From Armatimonadota bacterium (GTDB lineage Bacteria > Sysuimicrobiota > Sysuimicrobiia > Sysuimicrobiales > Kaftiobacteriaceae): a stretch of 27,991 nucleotides of DNA. The notes under the pieces are model-generated. The model was not told where the DNA came from. It made no database searches and saw only the letters and a list, made by a program, of their open reading frames with translations. Positions within the stretch are counted from its first letter, which is position 1. The number at the start of each line of letters is the position of its first letter. The DNA lies in contig JAIBHM010000004.1 of NCBI GenBank assembly GCA_020028535.1, positions 1 to 27,991 of the forward strand. Reading direction: 5' to 3'. Shown in pieces: positions 1 through 6,929 of the stretch. A program made the position numbers and the translations under genes.

Positions 1-260
1 GGGCCGACCGTCTCCAGGTCGTTGTGCTTGCCCTGCACGCGCATGCACTTCTGCAGCGATGTCGCGCGCGCATAGGGCCGGCGCTCCAGGCCCAGGAACG
101 CGTCCTTGAACTGCACCATCCCGGCGTTGGTGAACAGCAGGGTCGGATCATTCGCCGGGATCAGCGATGAGCTCGGGACAACAGTATGCCCGCGGGCGCG
201 GAAAAACTCCAAAAATGTCTCCGCGACCGAAGTCCATGTTGGCTTGCTGGCGTCCCCCAT
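1..260 (-). CDS. alaS: Alanyl-tRNA synthetase, N-terminal part (cut by window edge)
   Basis: AlaRS charges tRNA-Ala with alanine in the cytoplasm. The visible 86 residues are the start of the class II catalytic domain. They show the family signature NDPTLLFTNAGMVQFK followed by a QKCMRVQGKHNDLE motif, both almost invariant in bacterial AlaRS. I chose the ATG at 258-260 because GAGGTG lies nine bases upstream of it. An in-frame GTG at 270-272 is possible but has a poorer ribosome site. The rest of the gene lies beyond the left edge. It is preceded by a T-box leader and a sigma-70-type promoter, so expression should respond to uncharged tRNA-Ala. Identification is secure; only the exact start is open. 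Confidence 0.95.
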   Translation of the reverse strand, partial: MGDASKPTWTSVAETFLEFFRARGHTVVPSSSLIPANDPTLLFTNAGMVQFKDAFLGLERRPYARATSLQKCMRVQGKHNDLETVG

Positions 261-304
261 GCTCGTGCTCACCTCAGGTCTTCCTCAACCACAGTGATAC
301 TCCA

Positions 305-488
305 GGAAGAATGAAAACGCCCCCGTCCCCTTCAGGGACGAGAGCGACGCTCCCGCGGTACCACCCAGGTTCCCCGCCTCAGTTCAGGCCGGGCTCTTCG
401 TTGCCGGTATCGGCGGCACCGCCGCCTTACGGATTCAAGCAGTCGCGTTCGGCGGACACTCAGGAGTGGCGAACTCCCTCATCGTGTT
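305..488 (-). ncRNA. T-box riboswitch leader of alaS
   Basis: On the minus strand the conserved T-box core GGGTGGTACCGCG reads from 366 to 354. It is followed at once by a terminator hairpin (346-318), so the antiterminator/terminator switch of tRNA-sensing leaders is complete. The 5' part is short, about 120 nt from the predicted transcript start to the T-box. It contains a GAAC-GCG-A string (450-443) in which GCG, an Ala codon, sits in the usual specifier context. A GGAGT/ACTCC hairpin (463-477) carries a second Ala codon (GCC) in its loop, so the specifier is not certain. Binding of uncharged tRNA-Ala would stabilise the antiterminator and raise alaS transcription. The short Stem I region is unusual. 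Confidence 0.9.
314..346 (-). terminator. Rho-independent terminator of the T-box leader
   Basis: Read on the minus strand, a 12-bp stem (arms at 346-335 and 329-318, allowing G-T pairs) closes a five-base loop and is followed by TTTT (317-314). Its 5' arm follows the T-box core directly, as expected for the mutually exclusive terminator/antiterminator of a transcriptional T-box. Confidence 0.85.
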
Positions 489-494
489 TGCTTT

Positions 495-523
495 AGTGTA
501 CAAATCTATCAGAAGGGTGTCAA
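495..523 (-). promoter_or_regulatory. Sigma-70-type promoter of alaS
   Basis: Minus strand: a perfect -35 TTGACA (523-518), a 17-bp spacer and a -10 TACACT (500-495, four of six consensus bases). Transcription would start near 488, just before the T-box leader. Confidence 0.8.
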
Positions 524-876
524 ACGATCTGCCTACGGCAAAGCGCTCCCTGCCGCCTGAAGCGGCGCGTTGTAGGTCCAGACCGAGTTTCGGCGGCTCT
601 CCACAACTAGGTTTGGACCCAGGTCTGCGGGCTCTCGACAACTAGGTCCGGACCCAGTTGATGAGAGAAGCCCACAATGACCAAATTGGCTATTGACAGG
701 TTTCCAGAGGGACTCAAGAAACCTGCAGAGCGTTCTTCCTGGATGCATCCCGTGGGCGAGAGGATCGCCCCCAGGACCGCTCTAAGCTGAGCCCCCCGAG
801 CAAAGAGAGTCGCGCGAACCCGCAGCCCACTGGGCCATTCCTGAGAGGAACGAAATCGCCATGTTATACATAGGCC
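524..876. other. Gene-free interval between alaS promoter and HNH gene
   Basis: About 350 bp with no credible coding sequence. Short ORFs here have no family resemblance and are interrupted by the repeat array at 569-660. The interval also contains a TTGACA at 693-698, but no -10 element lies at a suitable distance. A GAGAGGA string at 843-849 could be a ribosome site for an ATG at 861, which reads into a different frame from the HNH gene. Confidence 0.6.
569..660. repeat. 35-bp-period degenerate tandem repeat built on a palindrome
   Basis: Three units start at 569, 604 and 639, exactly 35 bp apart. Units 1 and 2 share TAGGT, a GACC block and a GGCTCTC block near the 3' end. Unit 3 is cut after about 22 bp and is the best-formed: arms CAACT and AGTTG flank the self-complementary core GGTCCGGACC with one mismatched pair. 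The same palindrome recurs at 1977-1998 and 18059-18080. No spacer/repeat alternation of CRISPR type is seen. Confidence 0.7.
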
Positions 877-1999
877 ATGAGTACAAACGTCCTATCTCTA
901 GTCGGTCAACTCGCCGATCAGGATCTTGTCGCCCGAGTGAAAGTTCTTGCCCAGCGGGAGGCGATTGCGACCCTCATCGCCCACCTCGCCGTGCTGGACG
1001 AGCGACAGCTGTACCTCGCTGAAGGCTGCGCGTCAATGTTCACCTACTGCGTGCAGGTACTCCATCTCTCCGAGTATGCCGCCCACAGTCGTATCGAGGC
1101 CGCACGGGCCGCTCGAAAATACCCCCTCATCCTCGACATGCTCGGCGATGGATCGGTAAATCTCACAACAGTGGGGCTGCTGGCACCGGATCTCACGACC
1201 GAAAACCATGCCGACCTCCTTATTCCAGGAACTTGTGGCGCAGCTGCGACCCCAGCCGTGCGTGCCTTCTTCCATCCGCAGGCTCCCGACCCGAAGCCCC
1301 GTGCCCGCATCGACCGCAGTGAAGGATGCCGCACCTGGCTCCCAGCCTGCAAGTGGTGCAACAAGGCTCGAGTCAGAAAACCTTGGGCCCGGCAATCTGT
1401 TGTTTTCCGCGCCCGCACCTCCGGTGCCCGTAGCACAACCCCCGGCGCACAGACCGGTCATCGCTCCGCTGGCGCCCCAGCGCTACAAAGTGCAGTTCAC
1501 GGCGAATGCGGAGACGCATGAGAAGCTGCTGAGAGCCCAAGAGCTGCTGCGTTCCCAGATCCCGGATGGAGATGTGGGCGAGATCGTTGACCGGGCCCTG
1601 ACAGCGCTCCTAAACAACCTGACAAAGCGGAAGTTCGCCGCCACGGAGCGTCCCCGCGAGAGCGGCCCCGATCGCTCGCGAGGCAAACGCGGTACAGTCC
1701 CCCGGTCACGTCACATCCCGGCTGAGGTCAAGCGAACGGTGTGGGCGCGCGATGGCGGGCAGTGCGCCTTTGTGGCCCATGACGGATGGCGCTGCACTGA
1801 GCGGGCCTTCCTCGAGTTTCATCACGTCGTGCCGCACTGTGCGGGCGGAGAAGCCACCGTCGAGAATATGGAGCTCAGGTGCCGCGCGCACAATGGATTT
1901 GAGGCCGAGATGTTCTTCGGCCGTCGCAACTACCGGCCTCGTGGCACGGACGGCGACGTATCGGTGATGACGTCTTCAAATCGGTCCGGACCGAGTTGA
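877..1999 (+). pseudogene. HNH endonuclease gene (13E12/DUF222-like), frameshifted
   Basis: The first frame (from ATG 877) encodes an N-terminal helical domain with the motif RQLYLAEGCASMFTYCVQVL, running to ENHADLL near 1224. The homology then continues in another frame from about 1227 (QELVAQLRPQP, then YKVQFTANAETHEKL). It ends in an HNH nuclease domain with EFHHVVPHCAGGEATVENM and RCRAHN. From memory of this family, about a dozen residues that normally join the halves are missing, so a small deletion seems to have shifted the frame. Neither half alone is a normal protein: the first frame runs on to 1521 in unrelated sequence. An assembly or read error is possible. Palindrome copies lie on both sides, and the stop codon is inside the downstream copy. 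Family members are often multi-copy and of unclear role. Confidence 0.8.
1977..1998. repeat. Dispersed palindrome, copy at 3' end of HNH gene
   Basis: The core GGTCCGGACC is flanked by CAAAT-C and G-AGTTG, giving a nearly perfect 22-bp inverted repeat. It overlaps the TGA stop of the HNH gene and lies 5 bp from the 3' end of the convergent aminotransferase gene, so it could also act as a hairpin between them. No T-run follows on either strand. Confidence 0.75.
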
Positions 2000-2002
2000 T
2001 GG

Positions 2003-3292
2003 TTACGAGGAGCTCCGGGCTCCTTCGACGATCTCCGCCACCATCTGGGCCGCATAGGCGATCGACTGGTCCAGCACCTCGACCGCCCGGTCGATCTGCT
2101 CACGGGAAATTATGAGCGGCGGCGCGAGCCGAAAACACTCGGGCTTGTTCAGGCTGTAGAAGACGATCACCCCACGCTCCATCGCATCCGCGGTGATGAG
2201 CAAGACGATGTCGGGATCGGTGAACTCCATGCCGATGAGCAGCCCCTTGCCCCTCACATCCTTCACCATCGCGGGATGACGGCGCTGCAGCTCGCGCAGC
2301 CGCCCGAGCATGTAGGCGCCCTGCTCCGCCGCCCGTTCTGTGAGGCGCTCCTCTTGCAACACCCGGATGGTGGCGATGCCGGCGGCGCAGGCGATGGAGT
2401 TGCCTCCGAATGTGGAGGAATGCAGATACGGGTTTTTCTCGAGCGCCTTCCATAGATGCGGACGGCCTGTAAAGGCGCCGATGGGTACGACGCCCCCACC
2501 GAGCGCTTTGGCGGTGGTCAGGATGTCGGGGACGACCCCCCAGTGCTCGCAGGCGAACATCTTGCCGGTACGGCCCAGTCCCGTCTGCACCTCGTCGAGG
2601 ATCATCAGCGCCCCTGCGCGATCGCAGATGGCGCGCACCCCGGGCAGGTAGTCGTCCGGCGGGATGATCACCCCAGCCTCGCCCTGAATGGGCTCGAGGA
2701 TGACCGCCGCGGTCTTCGCGTCGACCGCACGGTTCATCGCCTCCAGATCACCGAACGGCACGTGGGTGAATCCCGGGACCAGCGGCGCAAACGGCGTCTT
2801 GTACATCTCCCGGCCGGACGCCGACAACGCGCCGAGAGTCTTCCCATGAAACGCGCCCTCCGCCCCCACGATGTTCGCCCGGCCGGTCGCCAGGCGCGCC
2901 AGTTTGATCGCGCCCTCGTTGGCCTCGGATCCGCTGTTGGCAAAGAACGTGTATTGCAAATCGCCGGGGGTGATCTGGGCCAGCAGCTCGGCGAGATCCG
3001 CTTCCGGCTTGCGCGGCATCGCCCGCACCGACATCGGCATCCGGTCGAGCTGCTCCTTGACCGCGGCGACGACCTTGGGATGGCGGTGGCCCACCGTGAA
3101 GACGGCGGGGCCGCCCGAGCAGTCGAGGTACTCTTTGCCGTGGATGTCGCGCACCACGACCCCCTGCGCCTCCCACTCCGCGGTGATGACATTGGCGAAG
3201 CGGTACAGCTTCACCAACCCCGGGTTCACGTACCGCGCATACTTGTCCAGGATCTCTTCGGCCAGGCGGTCCGGATCAGCCGGTCGCGACAT
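2003..3292 (-). CDS. Class III PLP-dependent aminotransferase (ornithine/putrescine/GABA type)
   Basis: Fold-type I transaminase that moves an amino group from an omega-amine or amino acid to a 2-oxo acid using pyridoxal phosphate. Landmarks in order: the N-terminal GGPAVFTVGHRHP region, FFANSGSEANEGAIKLAR (phosphate-binding helix), GAFHGKTLGALSAS, EPIQGEAGV, LILDEVQTGLGRTG with the PLP-contacting Asp, and TTAKALGGG with the Schiff-base Lys. Length is 429 aa, normal for the class. I prefer the ATG at 3290-3292, with GGTGAG seven bases upstream, over the GTG at 3302-3304. The start overlaps the end of the Nudix gene, so translation is probably coupled. Substrate cannot be read from sequence. 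It could be acetylornithine, putrescine or 4-aminobutyrate. No arginine-biosynthesis genes are nearby, which argues weakly against argD. Confidence 0.88.
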   Translation of the reverse strand: MSRPADPDRLAEEILDKYARYVNPGLVKLYRFANVITAEWEAQGVVVRDIHGKEYLDCSGGPAVFTVGHRHPKVVAAVKEQLDRMPMSVRAMPRKPEADLAELLAQITPGDLQYTFFANSGSEANEGAIKLARLATGRANIVGAEGAFHGKTLGALSASGREMYKTPFAPLVPGFTHVPFGDLEAMNRAVDAKTAAVILEPIQGEAGVIIPPDDYLPGVRAICDRAGALMILDEVQTGLGRTGKMFACEHWGVVPDILTTAKALGGGVVPIGAFTGRPHLWKALEKNPYLHSSTFGGNSIACAAGIATIRVLQEERLTERAAEQGAYMLGRLRELQRRHPAMVKDVRGKGLLIGMEFTDPDIVLLITADAMERGVIVFYSLNKPECFRLAPPLIISREQIDRAVEVLDQSIAYAAQMVAEIVEGARSSS

Positions 3293-3779
3293 CGGTCTGC
3301 TCACCCATGTGTTCGAGGTACGCCTTCGCCCGTTTCACGACCTCGCGCGTCTCCTTGTACTTGATGCGGTCCAGCGCCTCCCCGAGCCGCACCCACTCGC
3401 AGGCGACGAATCCTTCCTCTGACTGGGGCGCGGCCTCCTCGCCGCCGAGAAACTCGAGGAGAAAGTACCGGACGGTCTTGTCGTAGTATGTGTCTTCGGA
3501 GCGCCAGAAGAAGAAGTACCGTTCCTCACCGAGATCGGCCACCACCCGCACCCGTGAAATGCCTGTCTCTTCGCGCACCTCGCGTAGCGCCACCTCTTCA
3601 GGCGTCTCGCCGCGCTCGATGGTCCCTTTCGGCAGCATCCACTTCCCGCTCTCATGCTTGAGCAGCAGGATGGACGCCGTGCTGTTTTCCTTGCGGAAGA
3701 CGACCCCGCCCGCGCTGTGTGCGCGCTTCACGGGCTTGCGGCCCCGCCCTTCCTGGGGCGGCCGCGGCTTTGGACTCAT
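3276..3779 (-). CDS. Nudix hydrolase
   Basis: Pyrophosphohydrolase of nucleoside diphosphates linked to another moiety. The complete Nudix box is present: it begins GTIERGE, continues with TPEEVAL and ends REVREETGI, fitting the consensus G-x5-E-x7-R-E-U-x-E-E-x-G-U with all metal-binding Glu residues. The preceding LLLKHESGKWMLPKG resembles Ap4A-hydrolase-like/MutT members, so a diadenosine polyphosphate or damaged-nucleotide substrate is plausible. The N-terminal 20 residues are basic and proline-rich. The ATG overlaps the yqeY stop (ATGA), and the 3' end overlaps the aminotransferase start, giving one translationally coupled unit. Confidence 0.93.
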   Translation of the reverse strand: MSPKPRPPQEGRGRKPVKRAHSAGGVVFRKENSTASILLLKHESGKWMLPKGTIERGETPEEVALREVREETGISRVRVVADLGEERYFFFWRSEDTYYDKTVRYFLLEFLGGEEAAPQSEEGFVACEWVRLGEALDRIKYKETREVVKRAKAYLEHMGEQTDVATG

Positions 3780-4222
3780 GTGCGGAGCGCTTCCCGGACC
3801 AGACGGCTCACCAGCCCGCCGTCGGCGCGGCCTTTGACTTTGGGCATGACGGCCCCCATCACCCGCCCCATGTCCTGCGGACCGGCCGCACTCACCTGAG
3901 CTACCGCTTCGGCGACGATCGCGCGCAGGTCCGCTTCGCTCAACTGCGGCGGCAGATACTCGGACAGGATGGCCAGCTCGAGGGTCTCCTTTTGCACCAA
4001 ATCGTCGCGGCCGCCTTTGCCAAATGCCGCGATGGCCTCGCGGCGGCGCTTCATCTCCCGGGTGATGATCTCTTCGATCTCGGCGTCCGTCAGGGCACGG
4101 CCGCGTTCGATCGAGGCGTTGTGGATAGCAGCCCTGGCCAGCCGGATCGTGGACACGCGGAGACTGTCGCCGGCACGCAGGGCGCGATGGAGGTCTTCCT
4201 GGAGGCGGTCGGCGAGCGTCAT
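3776..4222 (-). CDS. yqeY: GatB/YqeY domain protein
   Basis: A 148-aa stand-alone YqeY protein. The N-terminal half is basic and helical (LRVSTIRLARAAIHNASIE), with a central YLPPQLSEADLRAIVAEAV and a C-terminal MGRVMGAVMPKVKGRADGG, all typical of the family. It is related to the tRNA-binding tail of the GatB subunit of glutamyl/aspartyl-tRNA amidotransferase. A role in handling misacylated tRNA is usually proposed but not proven. It follows rpsU with a hairpin in the gap, an order common in Firmicutes-like genomes, and overlaps the Nudix gene by 4 nt. Confidence 0.93.
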   Translation of the reverse strand: MTLADRLQEDLHRALRAGDSLRVSTIRLARAAIHNASIERGRALTDAEIEEIITREMKRRREAIAAFGKGGRDDLVQKETLELAILSEYLPPQLSEADLRAIVAEAVAQVSAAGPQDMGRVMGAVMPKVKGRADGGLVSRLVREALRT

Positions 4223-4247
4223 GGGGCGTAGGCCGGCGGAAAGAACG

Positions 4248-4270
4248 AAAGGGGGACTGGTGTCCCCCTT
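4248..4270 (-). terminator. Hairpin between rpsU and yqeY
   Basis: A seven-base perfect stem (GGGGGAC/GTCCCCC, 4251-4257 with 4262-4268) and four-base loop, bordered by A-run and T-run. On the minus strand it is followed by TTTCGTTCTTT. It may end most rpsU transcripts while letting some continue into yqeY. Confidence 0.7.
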
Positions 4271-4294
4271 CCCTTCACGCCGGTTCGATGAACA

Positions 4295-4468
4295 CTACAC
4301 TCCCCGCCGGCGCCGCCTGGCCGCCTTCCGCCGCCGCTTGGCGCTGGGAGACTCGTAGTGCTCGTGACGCTTCGCGTCGGTGAGAATGCCGGACCGCTTG
4401 ACCTGCCGCTTAAACCGCCGCAATGCGCTGTCGAGACTTTCGTCTTTCCCTACGCGAACCTCGGTCAT
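4295..4468 (-). CDS. rpsU: Small-subunit ribosomal protein S21
   Basis: A 57-aa basic protein of the 30S subunit, needed for 16S contact with mRNA leaders. The N-terminal TEVRVGKDESLDSALRRFKR and the Arg/Lys-rich tail KRRRKAARRRRRG are diagnostic. I chose the internal ATG at 4466-4468, which matches the usual S21 start. A longer reading from 4492 adds eight non-conserved residues. A GGGGA-rich stretch precedes the start. The upstream promoter is near-consensus, as expected for a ribosomal protein gene. It heads the yqeY-Nudix-aminotransferase unit, with a hairpin after it. Confidence 0.96.
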   Translation of the reverse strand: MTEVRVGKDESLDSALRRFKRQVKRSGILTDAKRHEHYESPSAKRRRKAARRRRRGV

Positions 4469-4548
4469 CTTCCCCACCCCCTCACGTGGCACCCGTCCTC
4501 CGTGACCGCGGGGTGTCGGATGCGGGTTGGGTTCCCAGAACTCCAGTC

Positions 4549-4578
4549 ATTATACACCGAAGGGCGGAAACCTGTGAA
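4549..4578 (-). promoter_or_regulatory. Sigma-70-type promoter of rpsU
   Basis: Minus strand: -35 TTCACA (4578-4573), 18-bp spacer, perfect -10 TATAAT (4554-4549). It is the strongest promoter match in the window and lies about 80 bp upstream of the rpsU start. Confidence 0.82.
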
Positions 4579-4619
4579 CAGAGGCAGCCATGAGGCAAGT
4601 TGAGTACTAGTCAAAATCC

Positions 4620-5240
4620 TTAGCTCCGCCGTTTCCGTTCCGCGAGCGGGATCACAAACTTGTGCGCCGTGTGCGTGTCTGAAAAACGGACGACCTTGAC
4701 GTCCACCAGTCCCGCGGATTTGCCCGCTGACAGCACCTCCGACTCACGCACGTCGGTCGATCCGCGCAGCGCCACCACCCAGATCGCCCCATCAGGCCTG
4801 AGCGCCGACGCGAAGGAGGCAAGCCGCCGGAGTTCTTGCTTCCGGCCGACTTCGAAAAAGATCACACCGGCATTCCGGCGTACCCGGCCCCGGGTGATCC
4901 GGGACGCGCGGCCGGCGAGTTGCGTGAAGAACGCCGGATCGTCGATGCCCATCACCGCGGCCTGCATGCCGGGCTTGACGCCCAGCTTATCCATGAGGCT
5001 CTTCGGATGGAGGATCTTCTCCGCCCACGACCCGGCCCTGGCTCCGAGGTGAAACAGTGCGACACCATCAGGAAATGTGACGCGCAACTGGCCCGCTGCC
5101 GCCGTCACCCCGGTCATCCTCGCGTACGGGATCACCAGGCGGAACGCTCCGCGGAAGATGAGCGCCTCGGTTTCGAGCAACACCTTCCCGCTGGAGCTCC
5201 GTCCATTGAACCTCAGGGTGCACTGCGCTTCAGCGCCCAC
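4620..5240 (-). CDS. DUF3052-like protein of unknown function
   Basis: A 206-aa protein. Residues 1-85 form a beta-rich domain (LETEALIFRGAFRLVIPYAR, then FPDGVALFHLG). The second half begins HPKSLMDKLGVKPGMQ, has FFEVGRKQELRRLASFASAL and ends KVVRFSDTHTAHKFVIPLAE, a pattern I recognise from DUF3052-type proteins. The alternating hydrophobic strands (AAVMGIDD, AIWVVAL) suggest a Rossmann-like core without a visible catalytic motif. The start is a GTG three bases after the HIT stop, with only a weak ribosome site, so it probably depends on translation of the upstream gene. No function can be given. Confidence 0.75.
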   Translation of the reverse strand: MGAEAQCTLRFNGRSSSGKVLLETEALIFRGAFRLVIPYARMTGVTAAAGQLRVTFPDGVALFHLGARAGSWAEKILHPKSLMDKLGVKPGMQAAVMGIDDPAFFTQLAGRASRITRGRVRRNAGVIFFEVGRKQELRRLASFASALRPDGAIWVVALRGSTDVRESEVLSAGKSAGLVDVKVVRFSDTHTAHKFVIPLAERKRRS

Positions 5241-5243
5241 GCG

Positions 5244-5588
5244 CTACCACGGCGGCCACCCCATCTCCCGCCCGCCGAGGAGATGGAAGTGGAGGTGGGG
5301 GACGGCCTGGCCGGCGTCTGGACCGGTATTGGTCAGCAGCCGGAACCCGCGCTCGGCCACGCCGTCGGCCGTCGCCACCTTCACGGCCGCCGCCACGATG
5401 CGCCCGAAGACGGCGGGATCGGCGCGGGACGCGTCAACGACCGACGCGTGATGACGCTTGGACAGCAGCAGGACATGCACGGGGGCCTGAGGGTTGATGT
5501 CCCTGATGGCCAGGACCGCGTCATCTTCAAAGACTTTGGTCGAAGGAATCTTGCCGGCCACGATCCTGCAGAACAGACAGTCTTCCAT
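5244..5588 (-). CDS. HIT family hydrolase (HINT type)
   Basis: A 114-aa histidine-triad nucleotide hydrolase. The N-terminal DCLFCRIVAGKIPS is characteristic, with its CxxC metal pair. The C-terminal catalytic triad motif is HLHFHLLGG, and the protein ends GWPPW as in bacterial HinT proteins. These enzymes split adenosine phosphoramidates and acyl-adenylates. That is notable here because the gene is six bases downstream of an adenylate-forming ligase gene, so it could scavenge leaked acyl-AMP (inference). A strong ribosome site, AGGAG, is four bases before the ATG. Confidence 0.95.
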   Translation of the reverse strand: MEDCLFCRIVAGKIPSTKVFEDDAVLAIRDINPQAPVHVLLLSKRHHASVVDASRADPAVFGRIVAAAVKVATADGVAERGFRLLTNTGPDAGQAVPHLHFHLLGGREMGWPPW

Positions 5589-5594
5589 CTACTC

Positions 5595-6839
5595 CTACTT
5601 CCTCCGGTCCACGATTTTCTTGTCCTCGACCCATACCGCCCCAGGCCGGACAACCTCAACCTGGGCCTGCAGCCGCGTCGCCGCCTGCACGCTCTCCGCC
5701 ACTGCGACAGCCAGCGCGTCTCGATCCTCTGCGTCGCTTTCCACCCTGATGGTCAGCTCATCCGCCAGTTCCGGCCTTGTGATGACGGCCTGATAGCGCC
5801 GGACCTCGGAATGGCGCGCCACTGCCCGGTCAAGGTCGTGCGGGTACAGGAAGAGCCCTCGAACCTTGATGGCTTCGCCGATGCGGCCCATAATGCCGGC
5901 CAGCCGTGGGGCGGTCCGGCCGCACGGGCACTGACCCGCAGCCATCTGCGAAAGATCACCGGTCGCGAGTCGCAGCAGCGGGTACACGTGGCTCAGGAAG
6001 GTCACGGCGACTTCTGCCACGTCCTCCCCCGCCGCAAGGGCTCCGCTTTGATCCACCAACTCCACGATGACACGGTCGTCCACGTGCAATCCGGTCCGCT
6101 CCGGGCACTCATAGGCGATGAGACCAAGATCCCCAACCGCATAGCCCTGACTGATGCGAAGAGGCGAGCGAGCTTCGAGGTCGCGGCGCTGCGACTCGGC
6201 GAGCCCCTCGCCGGAGACGAACGCGACACGCAGCGGCGAATCCGCACGCGTCTCCGCTACCTTTGCGAGGAGCGTGGCGAGGAAGCTCGGCGTCCCGATA
6301 AAGCCTGAGACTCCCAGATCCAGCATTGTCTTGACTTGAATCTCAAGGCTCCCGACCCCCGAGGGGATCGTCACGCAGCCCAGCACTGCGAGCGCCCCGT
6401 CGAACATGGCACCGGCGGGAGTCAGATGATACGAGAAGGTGTTTAGGACGAGCATCCCTCGCCGAAACCCTGCGGCATGCAGCGCCGGTGCAAATCCCCA
6501 ATAGTCCGGCTCGTGGCCTTCCGGATCGTAGATCGGCCCTGGTGAGACGAAGATGCGGCGCAGGTCTCCCAGCCGCGCGCCCAGCCATCCTCCGAAGGGA
6601 AGCGCATTGGACTGAAGCAAGGGCAGCTGCTCCTTGCGCACCAGCGGCAGACGCTGCAGGTCTTCAATGGTTATGGAAGACGGGGATACCCTCGCGGATG
6701 TCAGGGCCGCCCGGACCGCAGGCGAGCTGTCCGCGGCCTTGACCAGCAGAATCCTGAGCGAAGCTTCCTGCTCCCGCAGCCTCTGAGCCGGGGGCTGGCC
6801 TTCCGACGCCTTATAGAAGGAAGATTCGCGGCGAGGCAT
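5595..6839 (-). CDS. Phenylacetate-CoA ligase-like adenylate-forming protein
   Basis: A 414-aa member of the ANL superfamily resembling PaaK (usually about 430 aa). Recognisable blocks: the N-terminal ITIEDLQRLPLVRKEQLP, central VLNTFSYHLTPAGAMFDGAL, GCVTIPSG, the FIGTPSF block (family TPSY/TPS), RISQGYAVGDLGLIAYEC, then DLSQM and GRIGEAIKVRGLFLYP ahead of the small C-terminal domain. In PaaK the ATP phosphate loop reads SSGTTG-x-P. Here the equivalent position reads SPGPIYDPEG, so the canonical loop is missing. It may activate a different acid or may have lost ligase activity. The ATG at 6837-6839 is the only in-frame start near the family start. It diverges from livG and heads the HIT/DUF3052 operon. 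Confidence 0.82.
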   Translation of the reverse strand: MPRRESSFYKASEGQPPAQRLREQEASLRILLVKAADSSPAVRAALTSARVSPSSITIEDLQRLPLVRKEQLPLLQSNALPFGGWLGARLGDLRRIFVSPGPIYDPEGHEPDYWGFAPALHAAGFRRGMLVLNTFSYHLTPAGAMFDGALAVLGCVTIPSGVGSLEIQVKTMLDLGVSGFIGTPSFLATLLAKVAETRADSPLRVAFVSGEGLAESQRRDLEARSPLRISQGYAVGDLGLIAYECPERTGLHVDDRVIVELVDQSGALAAGEDVAEVAVTFLSHVYPLLRLATGDLSQMAAGQCPCGRTAPRLAGIMGRIGEAIKVRGLFLYPHDLDRAVARHSEVRRYQAVITRPELADELTIRVESDAEDRDALAVAVAESVQAATRLQAQVEVVRPGAVWVEDKKIVDRRK

Positions 6840-6929
6840 CGTGAGGTCTGTTTCGCTCCTGATTCGGGGACTCCCCTCATGGTGAAGGAAGCCCTCGGCG
6901 TGGCCCGTATTTACACCTGCAACAGCCTC

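Noticed and set aside
569..660. Possible CRISPR array
   Set aside because: Units are 35 bp apart but degenerate along their whole length, with no unique spacers between identical repeats and no cas genes.
569..660. Possible integron attC sites
   Set aside because: The core is self-complementary, but there is no integrase gene and no GTTRRRY/RYYYAAC box pair in the right layout.
693..721. TTGACA box as a promoter for the HNH gene
   Set aside because: No acceptable -10 hexamer at 16-19 bp, and the gene start is more than 150 bp away.
2456..3364. 302-codon plus-strand ORF opposite the aminotransferase
   Set aside because: Shadow frame of a gene with clear class III aminotransferase motifs; no family resemblance.
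4836..6308. 490-codon plus-strand ORF over the DUF3052, HIT and PaaK-like genes
   Set aside because: It is antisense to three well-supported genes, shows no domain, and has the biased Arg/His/Pro composition of an antisense frame in GC-rich DNA.
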